This document shows, piece by piece, positions 1-10,214 of a stretch of 64,000 nucleotides of DNA (its first letter is position 1; each line of letters opens with the position of its first letter). A model generated the notes under the pieces. That model was not told the DNA's origin, searched no databases, and was given only the letters and a program-made list of their open reading frames with translations. The DNA is from Citrobacter freundii. GTDB lineage: Bacteria; Pseudomonadota; Gammaproteobacteria; Enterobacterales; Enterobacteriaceae. Where the stretch lies: assembly GCF_011077955.1 (NCBI RefSeq), contig NZ_JAALBX010000008.1, forward strand, positions 62,001 through 126,000, read 5' to 3'. The translations under genes were made by a program, and so were the position numbers.

Positions 1-288
1 GCAATAGCCTCCCTGGTAAATGTCGCACATTCATTATGTGAACGACCGAGAGCGCGCGATCGGAGGTGTGAAACCGCAGCTTCTTTATTCCAACTCATTC
101 TTAGTTCCTTTAAGCAAGTCAGCGTGGAATTTTTACGCAAAAATTAATAAATTGTGGGGTTAAAAGTGCTTATAATTAATCCGGTAAAATATTACTTTTC
201 CAGACATCACCCAACCCGGCATAACGCTTTATCTGTCCTGGACGCGATAGCGCGGAAGTGGGCAAACAAAAAATAATCGGCGATATGA

Positions 289-436
289 CAGGGGTGCCGT
301 ACAGGCAGCTTAGAAACGAGGCACTGTCTTTTATCCCCGTCCAGATATGTTCACTGCCGTACAGGCAGCTTAGAAACCCCTCACTTCGTTTTTAATGCCA
401 GCAGTTGGGTTTACTGCTGTACAAGCAGCAAACAAA
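289..436 (+). CRISPR. Remnant type I-F CRISPR array (3 repeats, 2 spacers)
   Basis: Three 28-nt repeat units lie at 289-316, 349-376 and 409-436, separated by two 32-nt spacers (317-348, 377-408). The middle repeat matches the enterobacterial type I-F repeat as I know it: it begins GTTCACTGCCGTACAGG and ends CAGCTTAGAAA. The first unit has lost identity over its first six bases, as if a deletion had removed the leader and earlier units. The last unit is degenerate (CTGCTGTACAAGCAGC), as expected of a terminal repeat. Thirty-two-nt spacers are normal for I-F. No cas gene is present in the window, so this is probably an orphan relic. Confidence 0.88.
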
Positions 437-512
437 AAAGAGAAGGGTATCGGTTCCTTTCACGCCTGAATTGCCCCTTTTTTATACCAGCAATCCGGTA
501 TAAACTTCCCAA

Positions 513-533
513 ACCTTCCATTAAAAGGAAGGT
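513..533 (+). promoter_or_regulatory. CueR operator
   Basis: ACCTTCC at 513-519 and GGAAGGT at 527-533 form a perfect dyad with a 7-bp spacer. This is the known CueR box arrangement, ACCTTCC-N7-GGAAGGT. It ends 13 bp before the cueR start codon, so CueR could control its own gene or a divergent leftward promoter. A -10-like TTTATACC is readable on the minus strand just left of the dyad. Confidence 0.72.
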
Positions 534-546
534 TACGGAGGGCAAT

Positions 547-963
547 ATGAATATCAGTGATGTCGCTAAAAAGACCGGGTTAACCAGTAAAGCTATTCGC
601 TTTTATGAAGAAAAAGGGCTGGTGACGCCGCCTCTGCGCAGTGAGAATGGCTATCGCAGTTACACTCAAAGTCATCTGGATGAATTAACGCTGCTGCGCC
701 AGGCGCGCCAGGTTGGGTTTAATCTTGAAGAGTGCAAAGAGCTGGTACACCTGTTTAACGATCCCGACCGTCGTAGTGCTGATGTAAAAGCGCGCACCTT
801 GCAAAAAGTCGCCGAAATCGAGCGGCATATCGTGGAGCTTAACGATATGCGTGCGCAGTTGCTGGCGCTGGCCGAATCTTGCCCTGGCGATGATGGCGCT
901 GATTGCCCCATCATGGATAACCTCTCCGGCTGCTGCCATCGGCGCGCAAAAACTCAGCCATAA
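547..963 (+). CDS. cueR: Copper-responsive MerR-family activator CueR
   Basis: A 138-residue regulator that senses Cu(I) and activates copper export and oxidation genes. The N-terminal winged helix reads [20 protein letters not shown]. The dimerisation helix follows, and the metal-binding loop contains Cys112 and Cys120 ([13 protein letters not shown]), the two cysteines that coordinate Cu(I) in CueR. A second CC pair lies near the end (GCCHR), as in E. coli. Length and sequence agree closely with E. coli CueR (135 aa). The start follows GGAGGGCAAT, a good ribosome binding site. A CueR dyad lies just upstream and a terminator just downstream. Confidence 0.97.
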   Translation: MNISDVAKKTGLTSKAIRFYEEKGLVTPPLRSENGYRSYTQSHLDELTLLRQARQVGFNLEECKELVHLFNDPDRRSADVKARTLQKVAEIERHIVELNDMRAQLLALAESCPGDDGADCPIMDNLSGCCHRRAKTQP

Positions 964-964
964 A

Positions 965-998
965 AAAACCAGCCCGACGCCATGCGGGGGCTGGTTTT
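965..998 (+). terminator. Intrinsic terminator after cueR
   Basis: AAAACCAGCCC (965-975) pairs perfectly with GGGCTGGTTTT (988-998) around a 12-nt loop. The A and T runs on both sides let it act in both directions, between cueR and the convergent ybbJ gene. Confidence 0.85.
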
Positions 999-1037
999 AG
1001 TCATGCCGGATTAGCCGACAACATTCGTCACCCCACA

Positions 1038-1490
1038 TTATGGCGGGGAAGGGCGAACCCGTAGCGTAATGCCTTCAACAGCAATGACTTCTACGCGCGT
1101 CCCGGCGGGAATGTCATCATTCGCGACCACAGGCCAGGTGCCGTCGCCCACCCGCATATGACCACGTCCGTTTATCAATGCAGAATCCAGAATAAAGCGC
1201 TGTCCAACCAGTTGCTGCCCGCGCTGATTCAATACTGCGTCGGCATGCGGCTGCGGCTTGCGTCCCAGCCAGCGCGACCAAAGCAGAGCAGCAATGACTG
1301 TTAACACCGCAAAACACAGCCCCTGCCATTCCCAGCCAAAAGGAATAAGCCATACCAAAAGGCCGGTTACCACCGCCGCCACGCCGCTCCAGAGTAAATA
1401 CCCGCTTCCCCCGAGCATTTCCGCAGCCAACAGCACGCCGCCAAGGCTGAGCCAAAAGGTATGTGGATGCGCCAGGAAAAAGGCCATCAT
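1038..1490 (-). CDS. ybbJ: NfeD-family membrane protein YbbJ
   Basis: A 150-residue inner-membrane protein. Hydrophobic segments cover roughly residues 10-70, followed by a soluble C-terminal OB-fold-like domain (about 90-147) typical of short NfeD proteins. NfeD proteins work with SPFH/stomatin proteins, and the gene overlaps the end of qmcA by 4 bp (ATGA), so the two are translationally coupled. E. coli has the same pair. The exact biochemical role of YbbJ is not settled. Confidence 0.93.
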   Translation of the reverse strand: MMAFFLAHPHTFWLSLGGVLLAAEMLGGSGYLLWSGVAAVVTGLLVWLIPFGWEWQGLCFAVLTVIAALLWSRWLGRKPQPHADAVLNQRGQQLVGQRFILDSALINGRGHMRVGDGTWPVVANDDIPAGTRVEVIAVEGITLRVRPSPP

Positions 1491-2401
1491 GGGCGTTTAC
1501 GCTCGCTGCTTTCTTTGACCAGTTCAGTGATACCGGCAATCGAGCCCATCAGGCTGGTGGCATCCAGCGGCATCAACACCACTTTGCTGTTGGTGGCCGC
1601 GCCAATTTCCTTGAGCGCATCGGTATATTTCTGCGCGATAAAGTAGTTCACCGCCTGAATATCGCCGGCGGCGATAGCCTCAGACACCATCTTCGTGGCT
1701 CGCGCCTCTGCTTCGGCGGAACGTTCGCGCGCTTCGGCTTGTAAAAACGCGGATTCTCGTTCGCCTTCGGCTTTCAGAATTTGCGACTGTTTATCCCCTT
1801 CGGCCTTGAGAATTTCCGCCTGACGCACCCCTTCCGCCTCAAGAATATAGGCGCGTTTGGTACGCTCGGCTTTCATTTGGGCGTTCATGGAGGAGATAAG
1901 TTCCGCAGGCGGGCGCACATCGCGGATCTCAATACGCGTAATTTTAATGCCCCACGGATTGGTGGCTTCATCGACAATATGCAGCAAGCGCGTATTAATG
2001 CTGTCGCGCTGGGAGAGCATTTCATCAAGTTCCATGGACCCTAACACGGTACGAATATTGGTCATGGTAAGGTTGATGATGGCGTGCTCAAGGTTGCTCA
2101 CTTCATAGGCCGCTTTCGGCGCATCGATAACCTGAATAAAGCACACCGCATCGATGGTGACGTTGGCGTTATCTTTGGAGATAACTTCCTGGGAAGGGAT
2201 ATCGAGTACTTGCTCCATCATATTGATCTTGCGACCAATACGATCCATAAACGGCACCACAAGGCTTAAACCTGGCTGCAACGTTTTGGTATAACGTCCG
2301 AATCGCTCCACTGTCCACTGATATCCCTGTGGAACAATTTTGACGCCCGCGCCGACGATAACCAGCGCGACAAAAATTAAGACGGGAATGAGAATAAGCA
2401 T
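1487..2401 (-). CDS. qmcA: SPFH/stomatin-family membrane protein QmcA
   Basis: A 304-residue SPFH (band 7) protein with one N-terminal membrane anchor ([19 protein letters not shown]), the SPFH domain at about 20-190, and a long charged alpha-helical tail rich in [19 protein letters not shown] repeats. QmcA is a partner of the FtsH-HflKC complex and forms membrane microdomain assemblies. I chose the start at 2401: it has a strong AGGAGG site at the right distance and matches the E. coli N-terminus. An upstream in-frame ATG would add 24 atypical residues. Coupled to ybbJ downstream. Confidence 0.95.
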   Translation of the reverse strand: MLILIPVLIFVALVIVGAGVKIVPQGYQWTVERFGRYTKTLQPGLSLVVPFMDRIGRKINMMEQVLDIPSQEVISKDNANVTIDAVCFIQVIDAPKAAYEVSNLEHAIINLTMTNIRTVLGSMELDEMLSQRDSINTRLLHIVDEATNPWGIKITRIEIRDVRPPAELISSMNAQMKAERTKRAYILEAEGVRQAEILKAEGDKQSQILKAEGERESAFLQAEARERSAEAEARATKMVSEAIAAGDIQAVNYFIAQKYTDALKEIGAATNSKVVLMPLDATSLMGSIAGITELVKESSERKRP

Positions 2402-2485
2402 CAAAAAACCTCCTGCGTTTTGGTGCGAGAGCTGAGGAAACTCGCCCTCAGACAGGCGAATTTCCTTCATCATCCCCGCTTGAGG

Positions 2486-3340
2486 CTAGTAAAGCAAAGC
2501 GTAGAGCTGTCGGCGATATTTAGACGCCAGTTGGTCGCCCGTACCCAATGCCGCCAGGATTTCCTGAAGCATTTTGCGCACCTGGCCATCGCCTGCGCCC
2601 AGATCGGTTTTCAGGTGCGTCCACAACAGTTCCAGCGCTTCTTCATTGCGCCCGACCTGATGCAGTTGTAAAGCCAGTTTTGTAGCAAGCTGCGCGTCTT
2701 GCGGGTTCTGCGCCACTTGCTGCTGAAGCTGTTGGATCTCCGGGGTGTCAGCGGCCTGGCGCAGCAAATCGATTTGCGCCACCAGCGCCTGATAGCGGGT
2801 GTCCTGATCCTGCAACGGAATGGTTTTCAGTACCGCTTCGGCATCGTCGCTACGCTGTAGCGCGATTTGCGTTTGTGCCAGCAACAGGCCAATTTCGCTA
2901 TTCTGATTCGACAACTGCCACGCTTCTTTCAACAGCGGCAGCGCCTCGGCGTGTTTGCCTTCTTCAATCAGCGCCATCGCTTCCTGCGCTTTTAATTCTT
3001 CTTCGCGCGGCAGGACCTTTTCAAGCAGCGCGCGCACCGCTTCTTCCGGTTGCGGGCCCTGGAAACCGTCAACCGGCTGGCCCTGCTGGAACAGATACAC
3101 GGTTGGGATAGCGCGCAGACCAAACTGCGCGGCCACATGCTGCTCGGCGTCGCAGTCTACTTTGGCGAGAATAAACTGGCCGTTGTACTGATTCGCCAGT
3201 TTCTCAAGCATCGGCGTCAGTTGTTCGCAATGCTGGCTGCGCGGCGACCAGAAATAGAACAGCACCGGCGTAGTCATGGACTGTTCAATTACCTGGTGCA
3301 GGTTCGTTTCGTTAATATCAAAAATGGTTTGCAGGGACAT
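2486..3340 (-). CDS. cnoX: Thioredoxin-like chaperedoxin CnoX (YbbN)
   Basis: A 284-residue protein with an N-terminal thioredoxin fold (about 1-110) and C-terminal TPR-like helices. CnoX holds proteins against chlorine stress and passes them to GroEL and DnaK. The active-site position reads [10 protein letters not shown], so the first thioredoxin cysteine is replaced by serine. That loss of redox activity is the known feature of enterobacterial CnoX. The cis-proline region reads AIPTVYLF. The tail, with repeated LL/AE pairs, fits the TPR part. Monocistronic spacing to qmcA is 84 bp. Confidence 0.95.
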   Translation of the reverse strand: MSLQTIFDINETNLHQVIEQSMTTPVLFYFWSPRSQHCEQLTPMLEKLANQYNGQFILAKVDCDAEQHVAAQFGLRAIPTVYLFQQGQPVDGFQGPQPEEAVRALLEKVLPREEELKAQEAMALIEEGKHAEALPLLKEAWQLSNQNSEIGLLLAQTQIALQRSDDAEAVLKTIPLQDQDTRYQALVAQIDLLRQAADTPEIQQLQQQVAQNPQDAQLATKLALQLHQVGRNEEALELLWTHLKTDLGAGDGQVRKMLQEILAALGTGDQLASKYRRQLYALLY

Positions 3341-3398
3341 GTGTCACCCTCTTTTGTCGGTTTGTTTTTTACATGGGGGCAGAAGGCGCTGCTTCAAC

Positions 3399-4169
3399 TC
3401 AGCCTTGCAAAATTTTGTCCATTACACGCCCCGGCAACAGGCGTTTTAACAACCCAACGGCCCAGGTGACTAACGTCACCGGATAGCGCAATTTAGGGTT
3501 ATCGCTCTCAAAAGCATGGCGCACTTTCACGACGACCGCTTCCGGCCCGAGCGTAAATCGTGCGGCGATGCCCGGGTTTTCCACCGGTTTGTCGGACTGG
3601 GTTTGATTTACGTTATCTGTAAAGCGAGTGCGAATCGGGCCGGGTTCAATCAGGCTGACGTTAATACCGCTGTAGCGAAGCTCCATACGCAGCGCATCTG
3701 ACCAGGCTTCCAGCGCGTATTTACTGGCAGCATACGCGCCGCGCCCGGGCGTGGAAATTAACCCCATCACGGAACTGGTGTTCACGATCCGCCCTTCGCG
3801 GTGTGGCAACATGGCCGGCAATAACAGCATCGTCAGCTGGTGCGCGCCAAAAAAGTTGGTGGAAAACTGCTGCTCCATCTGCGCGCGGCTGATGGTGCTT
3901 AGCGGCCCGTAAACGCCATAGCCGCCGTTATTGAAAATGCCGTACAGCCGGTTATTAGTCAGGGCTATCACCTCTGCGGCGGCGGCCTCAACGCTTTGCG
4001 GGGAGTCGAGATCGAGCAACACCCCGGTGAAACCGAGCGAATTCATCTGCGCCACATCGGCAGGTTTACGGCAGGCGGCAAGCACCCGATAGCCGAGACG
4101 CTGCATTTCATGGGCGCAGGCCAGACCAATTCCGCTGGAACATCCTGTTATTAAAATTGATTTTTGCAT
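3399..4169 (-). CDS. ybbO: Short-chain dehydrogenase/reductase YbbO
   Basis: A 256-residue classical SDR. The cofactor motif is TGCSSGIG (residues 8-15). The active-site region shows NNGGYG where most SDRs have NNAG, then Ser and the YxxxK pair (YAASK). E. coli YbbO is an NADPH-preferring aldehyde reductase, and the C-terminal half here matches it almost residue for residue. E. coli has about 13 extra N-terminal residues that I do not see here. It lies 28 bp downstream of tesA on the same strand, so the two may share a transcript. Confidence 0.92.
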   Translation of the reverse strand: MQKSILITGCSSGIGLACAHEMQRLGYRVLAACRKPADVAQMNSLGFTGVLLDLDSPQSVEAAAAEVIALTNNRLYGIFNNGGYGVYGPLSTISRAQMEQQFSTNFFGAHQLTMLLLPAMLPHREGRIVNTSSVMGLISTPGRGAYAASKYALEAWSDALRMELRYSGINVSLIEPGPIRTRFTDNVNQTQSDKPVENPGIAARFTLGPEAVVVKVRHAFESDNPKLRYPVTLVTWAVGLLKRLLPGRVMDKILQG

Positions 4170-4197
4170 AACTTTACCCGCTCATGCCCCCGATGGG

Positions 4198-4827
4198 TTA
4201 TGAGTCGTGTTTAACTAAAGGAGCCAGTCGCGTTTCCATCCAGTCCGCGATAAACGGCTGTGCGTCACGATTGGGGTGAATTCCGTCATCCTGCATCCAT
4301 TGCGGTTTGAGATAGACCTCTTCCATAAAAAATGGCAGGAGCGGAATAGAAAATTCTTTGGCAAGCTCAGGATAAATGGCGCTGAACGCCTCATTGTAAC
4401 GGCGTCCGTAATTCGCAGGCAGCTGAATTTGCATAATCAGCGGCTCGGCGTTCGCCGCCTTGACCTGAGTGATGATCTGACGAAGCGTAGACGCGATGGC
4501 GGTTGGCTGGAAGCCGCGTAGCCCGTCGTTGCCGCCCAGTTCAATCAGCACCCAGCGCGGCTGATGCTGTTTGAGAAGCGTAGGCAGGCGTGAAAGCCCT
4601 TGCGCGACGGTATCGCCGCTGATGCTGCCATTGACTACGGTGACGTCGCGGGACTGCCACTTTTCGTTCAACAGCGCAGGCCAGGCCGCGGTTGCCGACA
4701 TGCGGTAGCCAGCGCTCAGACTATCGCCCAAAATTAACAGCGTGTCCGCTGCGGCGGCGCGAAATGCCATTACAGCCAGCAACAGGAAAGGCCAATGCCA
4801 GCGGAAAACGTTATTGAAGTTCATCAT
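4198..4827 (-). CDS. tesA: Periplasmic multifunctional acyl-CoA thioesterase / lysophospholipase L1 TesA
   Basis: A 209-residue SGNH hydrolase exported to the periplasm. Residues 1-27 form a signal peptide ending FRAAAA. The mature enzyme has the GDSLS nucleophile block, the SGDT and GGND oxyanion blocks and the catalytic DGIHPN near the C-terminus. TesA hydrolyses long-chain acyl-CoA and lysophospholipids. The start at 4827 gives the E. coli N-terminus (MMNFNN). It overlaps the divergent ybbA start by 33 bp, so the promoters are intertwined. Confidence 0.95.
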   Translation of the reverse strand: MMNFNNVFRWHWPFLLLAVMAFRAAAADTLLILGDSLSAGYRMSATAAWPALLNEKWQSRDVTVVNGSISGDTVAQGLSRLPTLLKQHQPRWVLIELGGNDGLRGFQPTAIASTLRQIITQVKAANAEPLIMQIQLPANYGRRYNEAFSAIYPELAKEFSIPLLPFFMEEVYLKPQWMQDDGIHPNRDAQPFIADWMETRLAPLVKHDS

Positions 4828-5481
4828 CTTAAGAAATCCGTCGGTCAGGGGGAACATCAGCTTTCCATCCTTACCGGAGTTGAGCTGGTTGTCAAACCGG
4901 CCCAGACCATCGCCCTGATTGGCGAGTCGGGGTCAGGTAAATCGACGCTACTGGCGATCCTGGCCGGTCTTGACGATGGCTCCAGCGGCGAAGTGCATTT
5001 GTTAGGCCAGCCGCTACACAGTATGGATGAAGAAGCCCGCGCCCGGCTGCGGGCAAGCCAGGTGGGGTTCGTGTTTCAATCGTTTATGTTAATCCCCACG
5101 CTGAACGCTCTGGAAAACGTCGAATTGCCTACACTTTTGCGCGGTGAGAATGACAAGACCGGGCGCGAGCAGGCCAAAGCCTTGCTTGAGCAGCTCGGCC
5201 TTGGTAAACGCCTCGACCATCTTCCTGCACAGCTTTCCGGCGGCGAACAACAGCGCGTGGCGCTGGCTCGCGCGTTCACCGGCCGCCCGGCGGTACTGTT
5301 TGCCGACGAGCCTACCGGCAATCTTGACAGGCATACCGGCGATCGCATTGCCGATTTGCTGTTTTCGCTCAATCGCGATTATGCCACCACGTTAATTCTG
5401 GTAACGCATGATGAAAAACTGGCGGCGCGCTGTGACCGTCGGCTGCGGCTGAATGAAGGCCAACTGGTGGAGGAAGCATGA
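4795..5481 (+). CDS. ybbA: ABC transporter ATP-binding protein YbbA
   Basis: A 228-residue ABC ATPase of the LolD/MacB class. Walker A is GESGSGKSTL (about residue 41), the Q-loop is FVFQSF, the signature is LSGGEQQRVALARA, and Walker B is VLFADEPTGN with the H-loop THDEK. It pairs with the FtsX-type permease YbbP immediately downstream (4-bp ATGA overlap). The link to divergent tesA suggests a mechanotransmission-type ABC system acting on envelope lipids or lipoproteins, but its substrate is unknown. Confidence 0.95.
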   Translation: MPAENVIEVHHLKKSVGQGEHQLSILTGVELVVKPAQTIALIGESGSGKSTLLAILAGLDDGSSGEVHLLGQPLHSMDEEARARLRASQVGFVFQSFMLIPTLNALENVELPTLLRGENDKTGREQAKALLEQLGLGKRLDHLPAQLSGGEQQRVALARAFTGRPAVLFADEPTGNLDRHTGDRIADLLFSLNRDYATTLILVTHDEKLAARCDRRLRLNEGQLVEEA

Positions 5482-7895
5482 TTGCACGCTGGTTCTGGCG
5501 GGAATGGCGTTCGCCGTCACTGTTGATTGTCTGGCTGGCGCTGAGCCTGGCGGTGGCCTGTGTGCTGGCGCTTGGCAATATCAGCGATCGCATGGAGAAG
5601 GGATTAAGCCAGCAAAGCCGTGAGTTTATGGCGGGCGACCGGACGCTGCGCAGCGCCCATGCCCTCGATCCGGCGTGGCTTGCCGAGGCGGAAAAAGACG
5701 GTTTACGCGTCAGCCGCCAGTTGAGTTTCGCGACCATGACGTTTGCGGGGGATACGCCCCAACTGGCGGACGTGAAAGCCGTCGATACGCATTATCCGCT
5801 GTATGGCGAGTTGCAAACCCAGCCGCCGGGAGTCAAACCGGCGCCAGGCAGTGTGCTGGTTGCGCCACGCTTAATGGCGCTGCTCAATATAAAACCGGGC
5901 GATACAATTGATGTTGGCGACGCGACATTAAAAATTGCGGGAACGGTGGTGCAGGAGCCGGACAGCGGGTTTAACCCTTTCCAGATGGCGCCGCGATTGC
6001 TGATGAACCTCGCAGATGTGGAGAAAACCGGTGCGGTTCAACCGGGCAGCCGCATCACCTGGCGCTATAAATTTGCCGGGTCGCCTGCGCAAATCGAGCA
6101 GTTTGAAGCGTGGCTGCTGCCCCAACTTAAACCCGAGCACCGCTGGACCGGCACGGAGCAGGATGACGGCGCGCTCGGTAAATCACTTCAGCGTTCACAA
6201 CAGTTTTTACTGCTGTCGGCCCTGCTGACATTACTGCTGGCGGTTGGCGCAGTGGCGGTGGCCATGGGCCACTATTGCCGCAGCCGTTACGACCTGGTGG
6301 CTATTCTCAAAACGCTTGGGGCAGGGCGGGTGCAACTTCGCAAGCTGATTATCGGCCAGTGGGTGATGGTGCTCGCATTGAGCGCCGTAACCGGCGGCAT
6401 AGTGGGCCTGGCGTTTGAAAAAGTGCTGATGCAATTGCTCAAACCGGTCCTGCCCGCAGCGCTTCCTGCCGCGAGTCTCTGGCCCTGGCTGTGGGCGGTG
6501 GGCGCAATGGTGGTCATATCTCTGTTGGTGGGGCTGCGGCCTTATCGATTGCTTCTGGCAACGCAGCCGCTACGGGTGTTGCGCCGTGATGTGGTCGCAA
6601 GCGTATGGCCGCTTAAATATTACCTGCCTGCGATGGTGTGTGTCGTGGTGGCGCTGCTGGCGTGGCTGATGGGCGGCAAAATGTTGCTCTGGGCAGTACT
6701 GGCGGGCACGGTGGTGATGGCCGCGCTGTGCGCGGTGGTGGGGTGGGGCCTGTTGCAAATAGCAAAACGCCTGACGCTGCGGCAGTTGCCGGTGCGTCTG
6801 GCAGTCAATCGTCTTTTGCGTCAGCCATGGGTGACGCTAAGCCAGCTGGCGGCGTTTTCGCTCTCTTTTATGCTGCTGGCGCTGTTGCTGGTGTTGCGGG
6901 GCGATCTGTTGGATCGCTGGCAGCAGCAGTTGCCGCCAGAAAGCCCAAACTACTTTCTTATCAATATCGCCCCGGAGCAACTGAGCGATGTGAAAGGGTT
7001 CCTGGCGGAGCACCAGATAATCCCGGACGCGTTTTATCCCATCGTACGGGCGCGATTAACGCAAATCCGAGGCGAGGCGACGGACAGCAGTCAGGATGAG
7101 TCACTAAACCGCGAGCTGAATCTGACCTGGCAGGATAATCGACCCTCCCATAACCCGATTACCGCCGGAAGCTGGCCGCCTCGGGTAGGTGAAGTCTCCA
7201 TGGAAGAGGAACTGGCGAAGCGGTTAAACGTGCAACTCGGCGACACGCTGACTTTTACCGGCGATACCCAGAATTTCACGGCAAAAGTCACCAGTCTGCG
7301 CCATGTGGACTGGGAAAGCCTGCGCCCGAACTTCTTCTTTATCTTCCCGCCAGGCGCGCTGGACGGGCAGCCGCAAAGCTGGCTGACCAGTTTTCGCGCC
7401 AATGGCGATACCGGGATGATTACGCAGCTTAACCGCGAATTCCCGACCGTGAGTCTGCTGGATATCGGCGCAATATTGCGCCAGATAGGCCAGGTACTGG
7501 ATCAGGTGAGCCGCGCGCTGGAGGTCATGGTCGTGCTGGTGACGGCCTGCGGCATTCTGCTTCTGTTGGCGCAAGTGCAGGTGGGAATGCGTCAACGCCA
7601 TCAGGAACTGGTGGTTTACCGGACGCTGGGCGCAGAAAAACGCCTGCTGCGCACCACGTTGTGGTACGAGTTCGCCATGCTGGGACTGGTATCCGGGCTG
7701 GTGGCGGCAATAGGCGCGGAAACCGCGCTGGGCTTTCTGCAAACCCGGGTGTTTGACTTCCCATGGGAGCCTGACTGGCGTTTGTGGATAGTCTTGCCGG
7801 TATGCGGCGCGCTGCTGCTTTCCGCTTGTGGCGGTTGGTTGGGCGTGCGTTTATTGAAAGGCAAAGCGCTGTTTCGCCAGTTCACCGTGCAGTAA
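5478..7895 (+). CDS. ybbP: FtsX/MacB-type permease YbbP
   Basis: An 805-residue permease with an N-terminal anchor (about 15-35), a periplasmic domain, three closely spaced membrane helices (about 245-360), more helices around 375-500, a second periplasmic domain and three C-terminal helices with an [15 protein letters not shown] motif. This duplicated FtsX-domain layout is that of YbbP/LolCE-like type VII ABC permeases. Translation is coupled to ybbA. The 3' end overlaps the convergent selU gene by 14 bp. Confidence 0.94.
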   Translation: MIARWFWREWRSPSLLIVWLALSLAVACVLALGNISDRMEKGLSQQSREFMAGDRTLRSAHALDPAWLAEAEKDGLRVSRQLSFATMTFAGDTPQLADVKAVDTHYPLYGELQTQPPGVKPAPGSVLVAPRLMALLNIKPGDTIDVGDATLKIAGTVVQEPDSGFNPFQMAPRLLMNLADVEKTGAVQPGSRITWRYKFAGSPAQIEQFEAWLLPQLKPEHRWTGTEQDDGALGKSLQRSQQFLLLSALLTLLLAVGAVAVAMGHYCRSRYDLVAILKTLGAGRVQLRKLIIGQWVMVLALSAVTGGIVGLAFEKVLMQLLKPVLPAALPAASLWPWLWAVGAMVVISLLVGLRPYRLLLATQPLRVLRRDVVASVWPLKYYLPAMVCVVVALLAWLMGGKMLLWAVLAGTVVMAALCAVVGWGLLQIAKRLTLRQLPVRLAVNRLLRQPWVTLSQLAAFSLSFMLLALLLVLRGDLLDRWQQQLPPESPNYFLINIAPEQLSDVKGFLAEHQIIPDAFYPIVRARLTQIRGEATDSSQDESLNRELNLTWQDNRPSHNPITAGSWPPRVGEVSMEEELAKRLNVQLGDTLTFTGDTQNFTAKVTSLRHVDWESLRPNFFFIFPPGALDGQPQSWLTSFRANGDTGMITQLNREFPTVSLLDIGAILRQIGQVLDQVSRALEVMVVLVTACGILLLLAQVQVGMRQRHQELVVYRTLGAEKRLLRTTLWYEFAMLGLVSGLVAAIGAETALGFLQTRVFDFPWEPDWRLWIVLPVCGALLLSACGGWLGVRLLKGKALFRQFTVQ

Positions 7896-9021
7896 TGTCG
7901 CCGTTGCGCCGCGCATCAAGCCAGGCCGCTACGCTGTGATAATCGCCGCGAAAGATAATTTTCGCGGCTTTTTTCTCCAGCTGATAGCGGTACATCGGGT
8001 CGTAATAACTTTCCAGCAAAGGAATAAGCCAGCCGAAATGGCCGTCGGTATCGCCGTGACGCTGCTGGTTATCCACCGCGGCGCGCTGGCGCTCAGCAAA
8101 GAGGGCATAACGTTCAAGCCCCAGCCGGCGGCGGATGGCGAATAAACCATGCTGCAAATATTCCCGGTACTCGCGCCAGCCATGTTCTTCGCCGTACATT
8201 TCACAAAACGCCAGTTGCATGTCGATAAAATAGTCATGGCGTAACCGCTCAAGCCTGCGATCCAACGGCTCTTCCACAACGGCGATAGGGGCATCAATCA
8301 TCTGATCACGCAGCCTTAACGGCAGATGGTTAGAACCGATGGTTTGCCCTTCATCTTCCAGTACCCAAAACGGGCGCGGGTAATGAGACCAGGTTAACTG
8401 CTTGCTGAGCAGTACGCCCGCCAGCGCATTTTCAAAACTGGCCTGGGAGCGTTGCGGCGCGAGGGTTCGACCAAAAGAAGAGCCGCGATGGTGGGCTAAC
8501 CCTTCCAGATCCACGCCGAGCGGCTGCGCGTTGACAAGGTTCGTTTTCCCGCTGCCGGTAAAGCCCCCGACCAGCACCTGCGGAAGTGTAGACAGCGTTT
8601 CTATCGCGGTGATTGCGGCCTGACGAAGCTGTTTGTAACCGCCTTCCACCCGTGGATAATCCACCCCTGCTTCATGAAGCCACTGCTGAGTAATTTTGCT
8701 GCGAAGCCCGCCACGCGCACAGCATAAATACCCGTTCGGATAGCGCAGGCAGGCTTCCCGCCAGGCTTCAATACGTGCCTCGCGCGTGTCGCCGTTGACC
8801 AGCTGATGGCCTAATGCCAGCGCCGCCTGTTGGCCCTGCTGCTTGTAGCACGTGCCGACCGCCGTCCGTTCGCTATCCGTCATCAGTGGGAGATTAATGG
8901 CGCCGGGAACGGCACCCTGCGCAAACTCCGCTGGCGCGCGGACATCAATAATGGGAACCGCGTGCGTCAGTAGCGCCTGCCAGTCGCGGGTATCGGGACG
9001 TATAGTTACAACATACTCCAT
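7882..9021 (-). CDS. selU: tRNA 2-selenouridine synthase (SelU/MnmH)
   Basis: A 379-residue enzyme that replaces 2-thiouridine by 2-selenouridine at the wobble base of tRNA Lys, Glu and Gln via a geranylated intermediate. The N-terminal rhodanese domain (about 1-130) contains the catalytic cysteine in CCARGGLRS. The C-terminal domain has a P-loop, [11 protein letters not shown] (about 151-161). Length is about 15 residues longer than the E. coli protein. In E. coli K-12 an rhs element separates ybbP from this gene; here they overlap end to end. Confidence 0.93.
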   Translation of the reverse strand: MEYVVTIRPDTRDWQALLTHAVPIIDVRAPAEFAQGAVPGAINLPLMTDSERTAVGTCYKQQGQQAALALGHQLVNGDTREARIEAWREACLRYPNGYLCCARGGLRSKITQQWLHEAGVDYPRVEGGYKQLRQAAITAIETLSTLPQVLVGGFTGSGKTNLVNAQPLGVDLEGLAHHRGSSFGRTLAPQRSQASFENALAGVLLSKQLTWSHYPRPFWVLEDEGQTIGSNHLPLRLRDQMIDAPIAVVEEPLDRRLERLRHDYFIDMQLAFCEMYGEEHGWREYREYLQHGLFAIRRRLGLERYALFAERQRAAVDNQQRHGDTDGHFGWLIPLLESYYDPMYRYQLEKKAAKIIFRGDYHSVAAWLDARRNGDITAR

Positions 9022-9098
9022 GAGGGGGCCTTTTCAATTACATCACTCTGGCATTGTACGCCTGTGGCGATAAGCTGAGTAGGCGTGTTATGCGCCAT

Positions 9099-9124
9099 AA
9101 AAAAGGGCGTCCGAGGACGCCCTT
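9099..9124 (-). terminator. Intrinsic terminator of purEK
   Basis: AAGGGCGTCC and GGACGCCCTT (9103-9112 / 9115-9124) form a perfect 10-bp stem with a 2-nt loop. The A-run at 9099-9104 reads as a T-tract on the minus strand, just after purK. Confidence 0.88.
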
Positions 9125-9146
9125 ATTGCAGTTTTCATCACCGGGA

Positions 9147-10214
9147 TTAACGCAGTTTCATCTGCGCCCATGCGATCCCGCTGGCATATTCCGGCGGCAG
9201 TAACGGGAGAAGCGCTTCCAGCGACGCATCCAGCCTGTCGATATCGGTATCGGTCAGATTCAAATGGCCGACCTTGCGCCCCGGTCTGACGTCTTTGTCA
9301 TACCAGTGCAGGTGGACCAGCGGCAGTTGCAGCCAGGCGTCATTAAGGTTACTGCCAATAAGGTTCACCATCACCGACGTCCCGTTAATGACCGGCTTCG
9401 GTAGCGGCAGACTGAGGATTGCCCGTAGATGCAGTTCGAACTGGCTGATGGACGCGCCGTTCTGCGTCCAGTGCCCGCTGTTGTGCACGCGCGGCGCAAG
9501 CTCGTTAATCAGCAGTCCGCCCGGCGTGACAAAGCACTCCATCGCCATCACGCCCACGTAACCGAGCGCATCCATGATGGTGCCAAGCATCGCTTCTGCC
9601 TGCTGCTGTTGCTCAATATTACTTTGCGGAAATGCCACGCTGGTACGTAGTATGCCGTCCTGATGCAGGTTATGGGTCAGCGGATAGAACACCGTCTCGC
9701 CATGATGACCGCGCGCGCCAACCAGCGACACCTCACCGGAAAAGTTAATGCCCTGTTCAACGATGCATTCACCGTAACAGTCATCCGGCAGAGTCGCGGT
9801 TTCTGATGCGCGTAGTCGCCACTGACCGCGACCGTCGTAACCGCCGACGCGGCGCTTAACAATCGCAAGCTCGCCCAGGCGCTCAAACACGGCTGGCCAC
9901 TCGCTGCGATCGGCCAGCAACTGCCACGGGGCGGTAGCCAGACCGAGCTTATCGAACAGTTGCTTCTGGGTCAGACGGTCAGCTATCACCGGAAAGACGT
10001 CACGGTTAACAAATGCCGGATGACGGGCCAGTTCGCGAGTTAACGCGGTTTCCGGCCAGCGCTCGATTTCAGCGGTGATGACACTTTGTTGAAACGGTAC
10101 GGCTTCAGGCTCCGCGTCAAGGCCAACCGGCCAGACGGCGATGCCCAGCGGCTCACCGGCCTGACGCAGCATGCGTCCCAGTTGGCCGTTGCCCAATACG
10201 CACACCTGTTTCAT
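9147..10214 (-). CDS. purK: N5-carboxyaminoimidazole ribonucleotide synthase PurK
   Basis: A 355-residue ATP-grasp enzyme that makes N5-CAIR from AIR, bicarbonate and ATP in purine synthesis. The N-terminal nucleotide fold begins [13 protein letters not shown]. The ATP-grasp core contains [14 protein letters not shown] (the ATP/phosphate loop), FSGEVSLVG, and the metal-binding [13 protein letters not shown]. It starts 4 bp inside the end of purE, giving the usual coupled purEK pair. Confidence 0.97.
   Translation of the reverse strand: MKQVCVLGNGQLGRMLRQAGEPLGIAVWPVGLDAEPEAVPFQQSVITAEIERWPETALTRELARHPAFVNRDVFPVIADRLTQKQLFDKLGLATAPWQLLADRSEWPAVFERLGELAIVKRRVGGYDGRGQWRLRASETATLPDDCYGECIVEQGINFSGEVSLVGARGHHGETVFYPLTHNLHQDGILRTSVAFPQSNIEQQQQAEAMLGTIMDALGYVGVMAMECFVTPGGLLINELAPRVHNSGHWTQNGASISQFELHLRAILSLPLPKPVINGTSVMVNLIGSNLNDAWLQLPLVHLHWYDKDVRPGRKVGHLNLTDTDIDRLDASLEALLPLLPPEYASGIAWAQMKLR

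Larger units (their letters stand above)
1..546. other. Intergenic region upstream of cueR
   Basis: No protein-coding gene is supported here. In related enterics copA lies divergently on this side of cueR, but no copA start is visible, so it is outside the window or absent. The stretch holds the I-F CRISPR remnant (289-436) and the CueR operator (513-533). Bases 1-288 are AT-rich in the middle (about 120-210) with nothing I can name. Confidence 0.6.

Noticed and set aside
317-408. Self-targeting by the two CRISPR spacers within this window
   Set aside because: I compared them by eye with the phage and island genes and saw no matching protospacer; a proper search is needed to exclude it.
7224-7742. 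172-codon minus-strand frame inside ybbP
   Set aside because: Histidine- and glutamine-rich composition typical of reverse-complemented GC-rich coding sequence; ybbP is clearly the gene.
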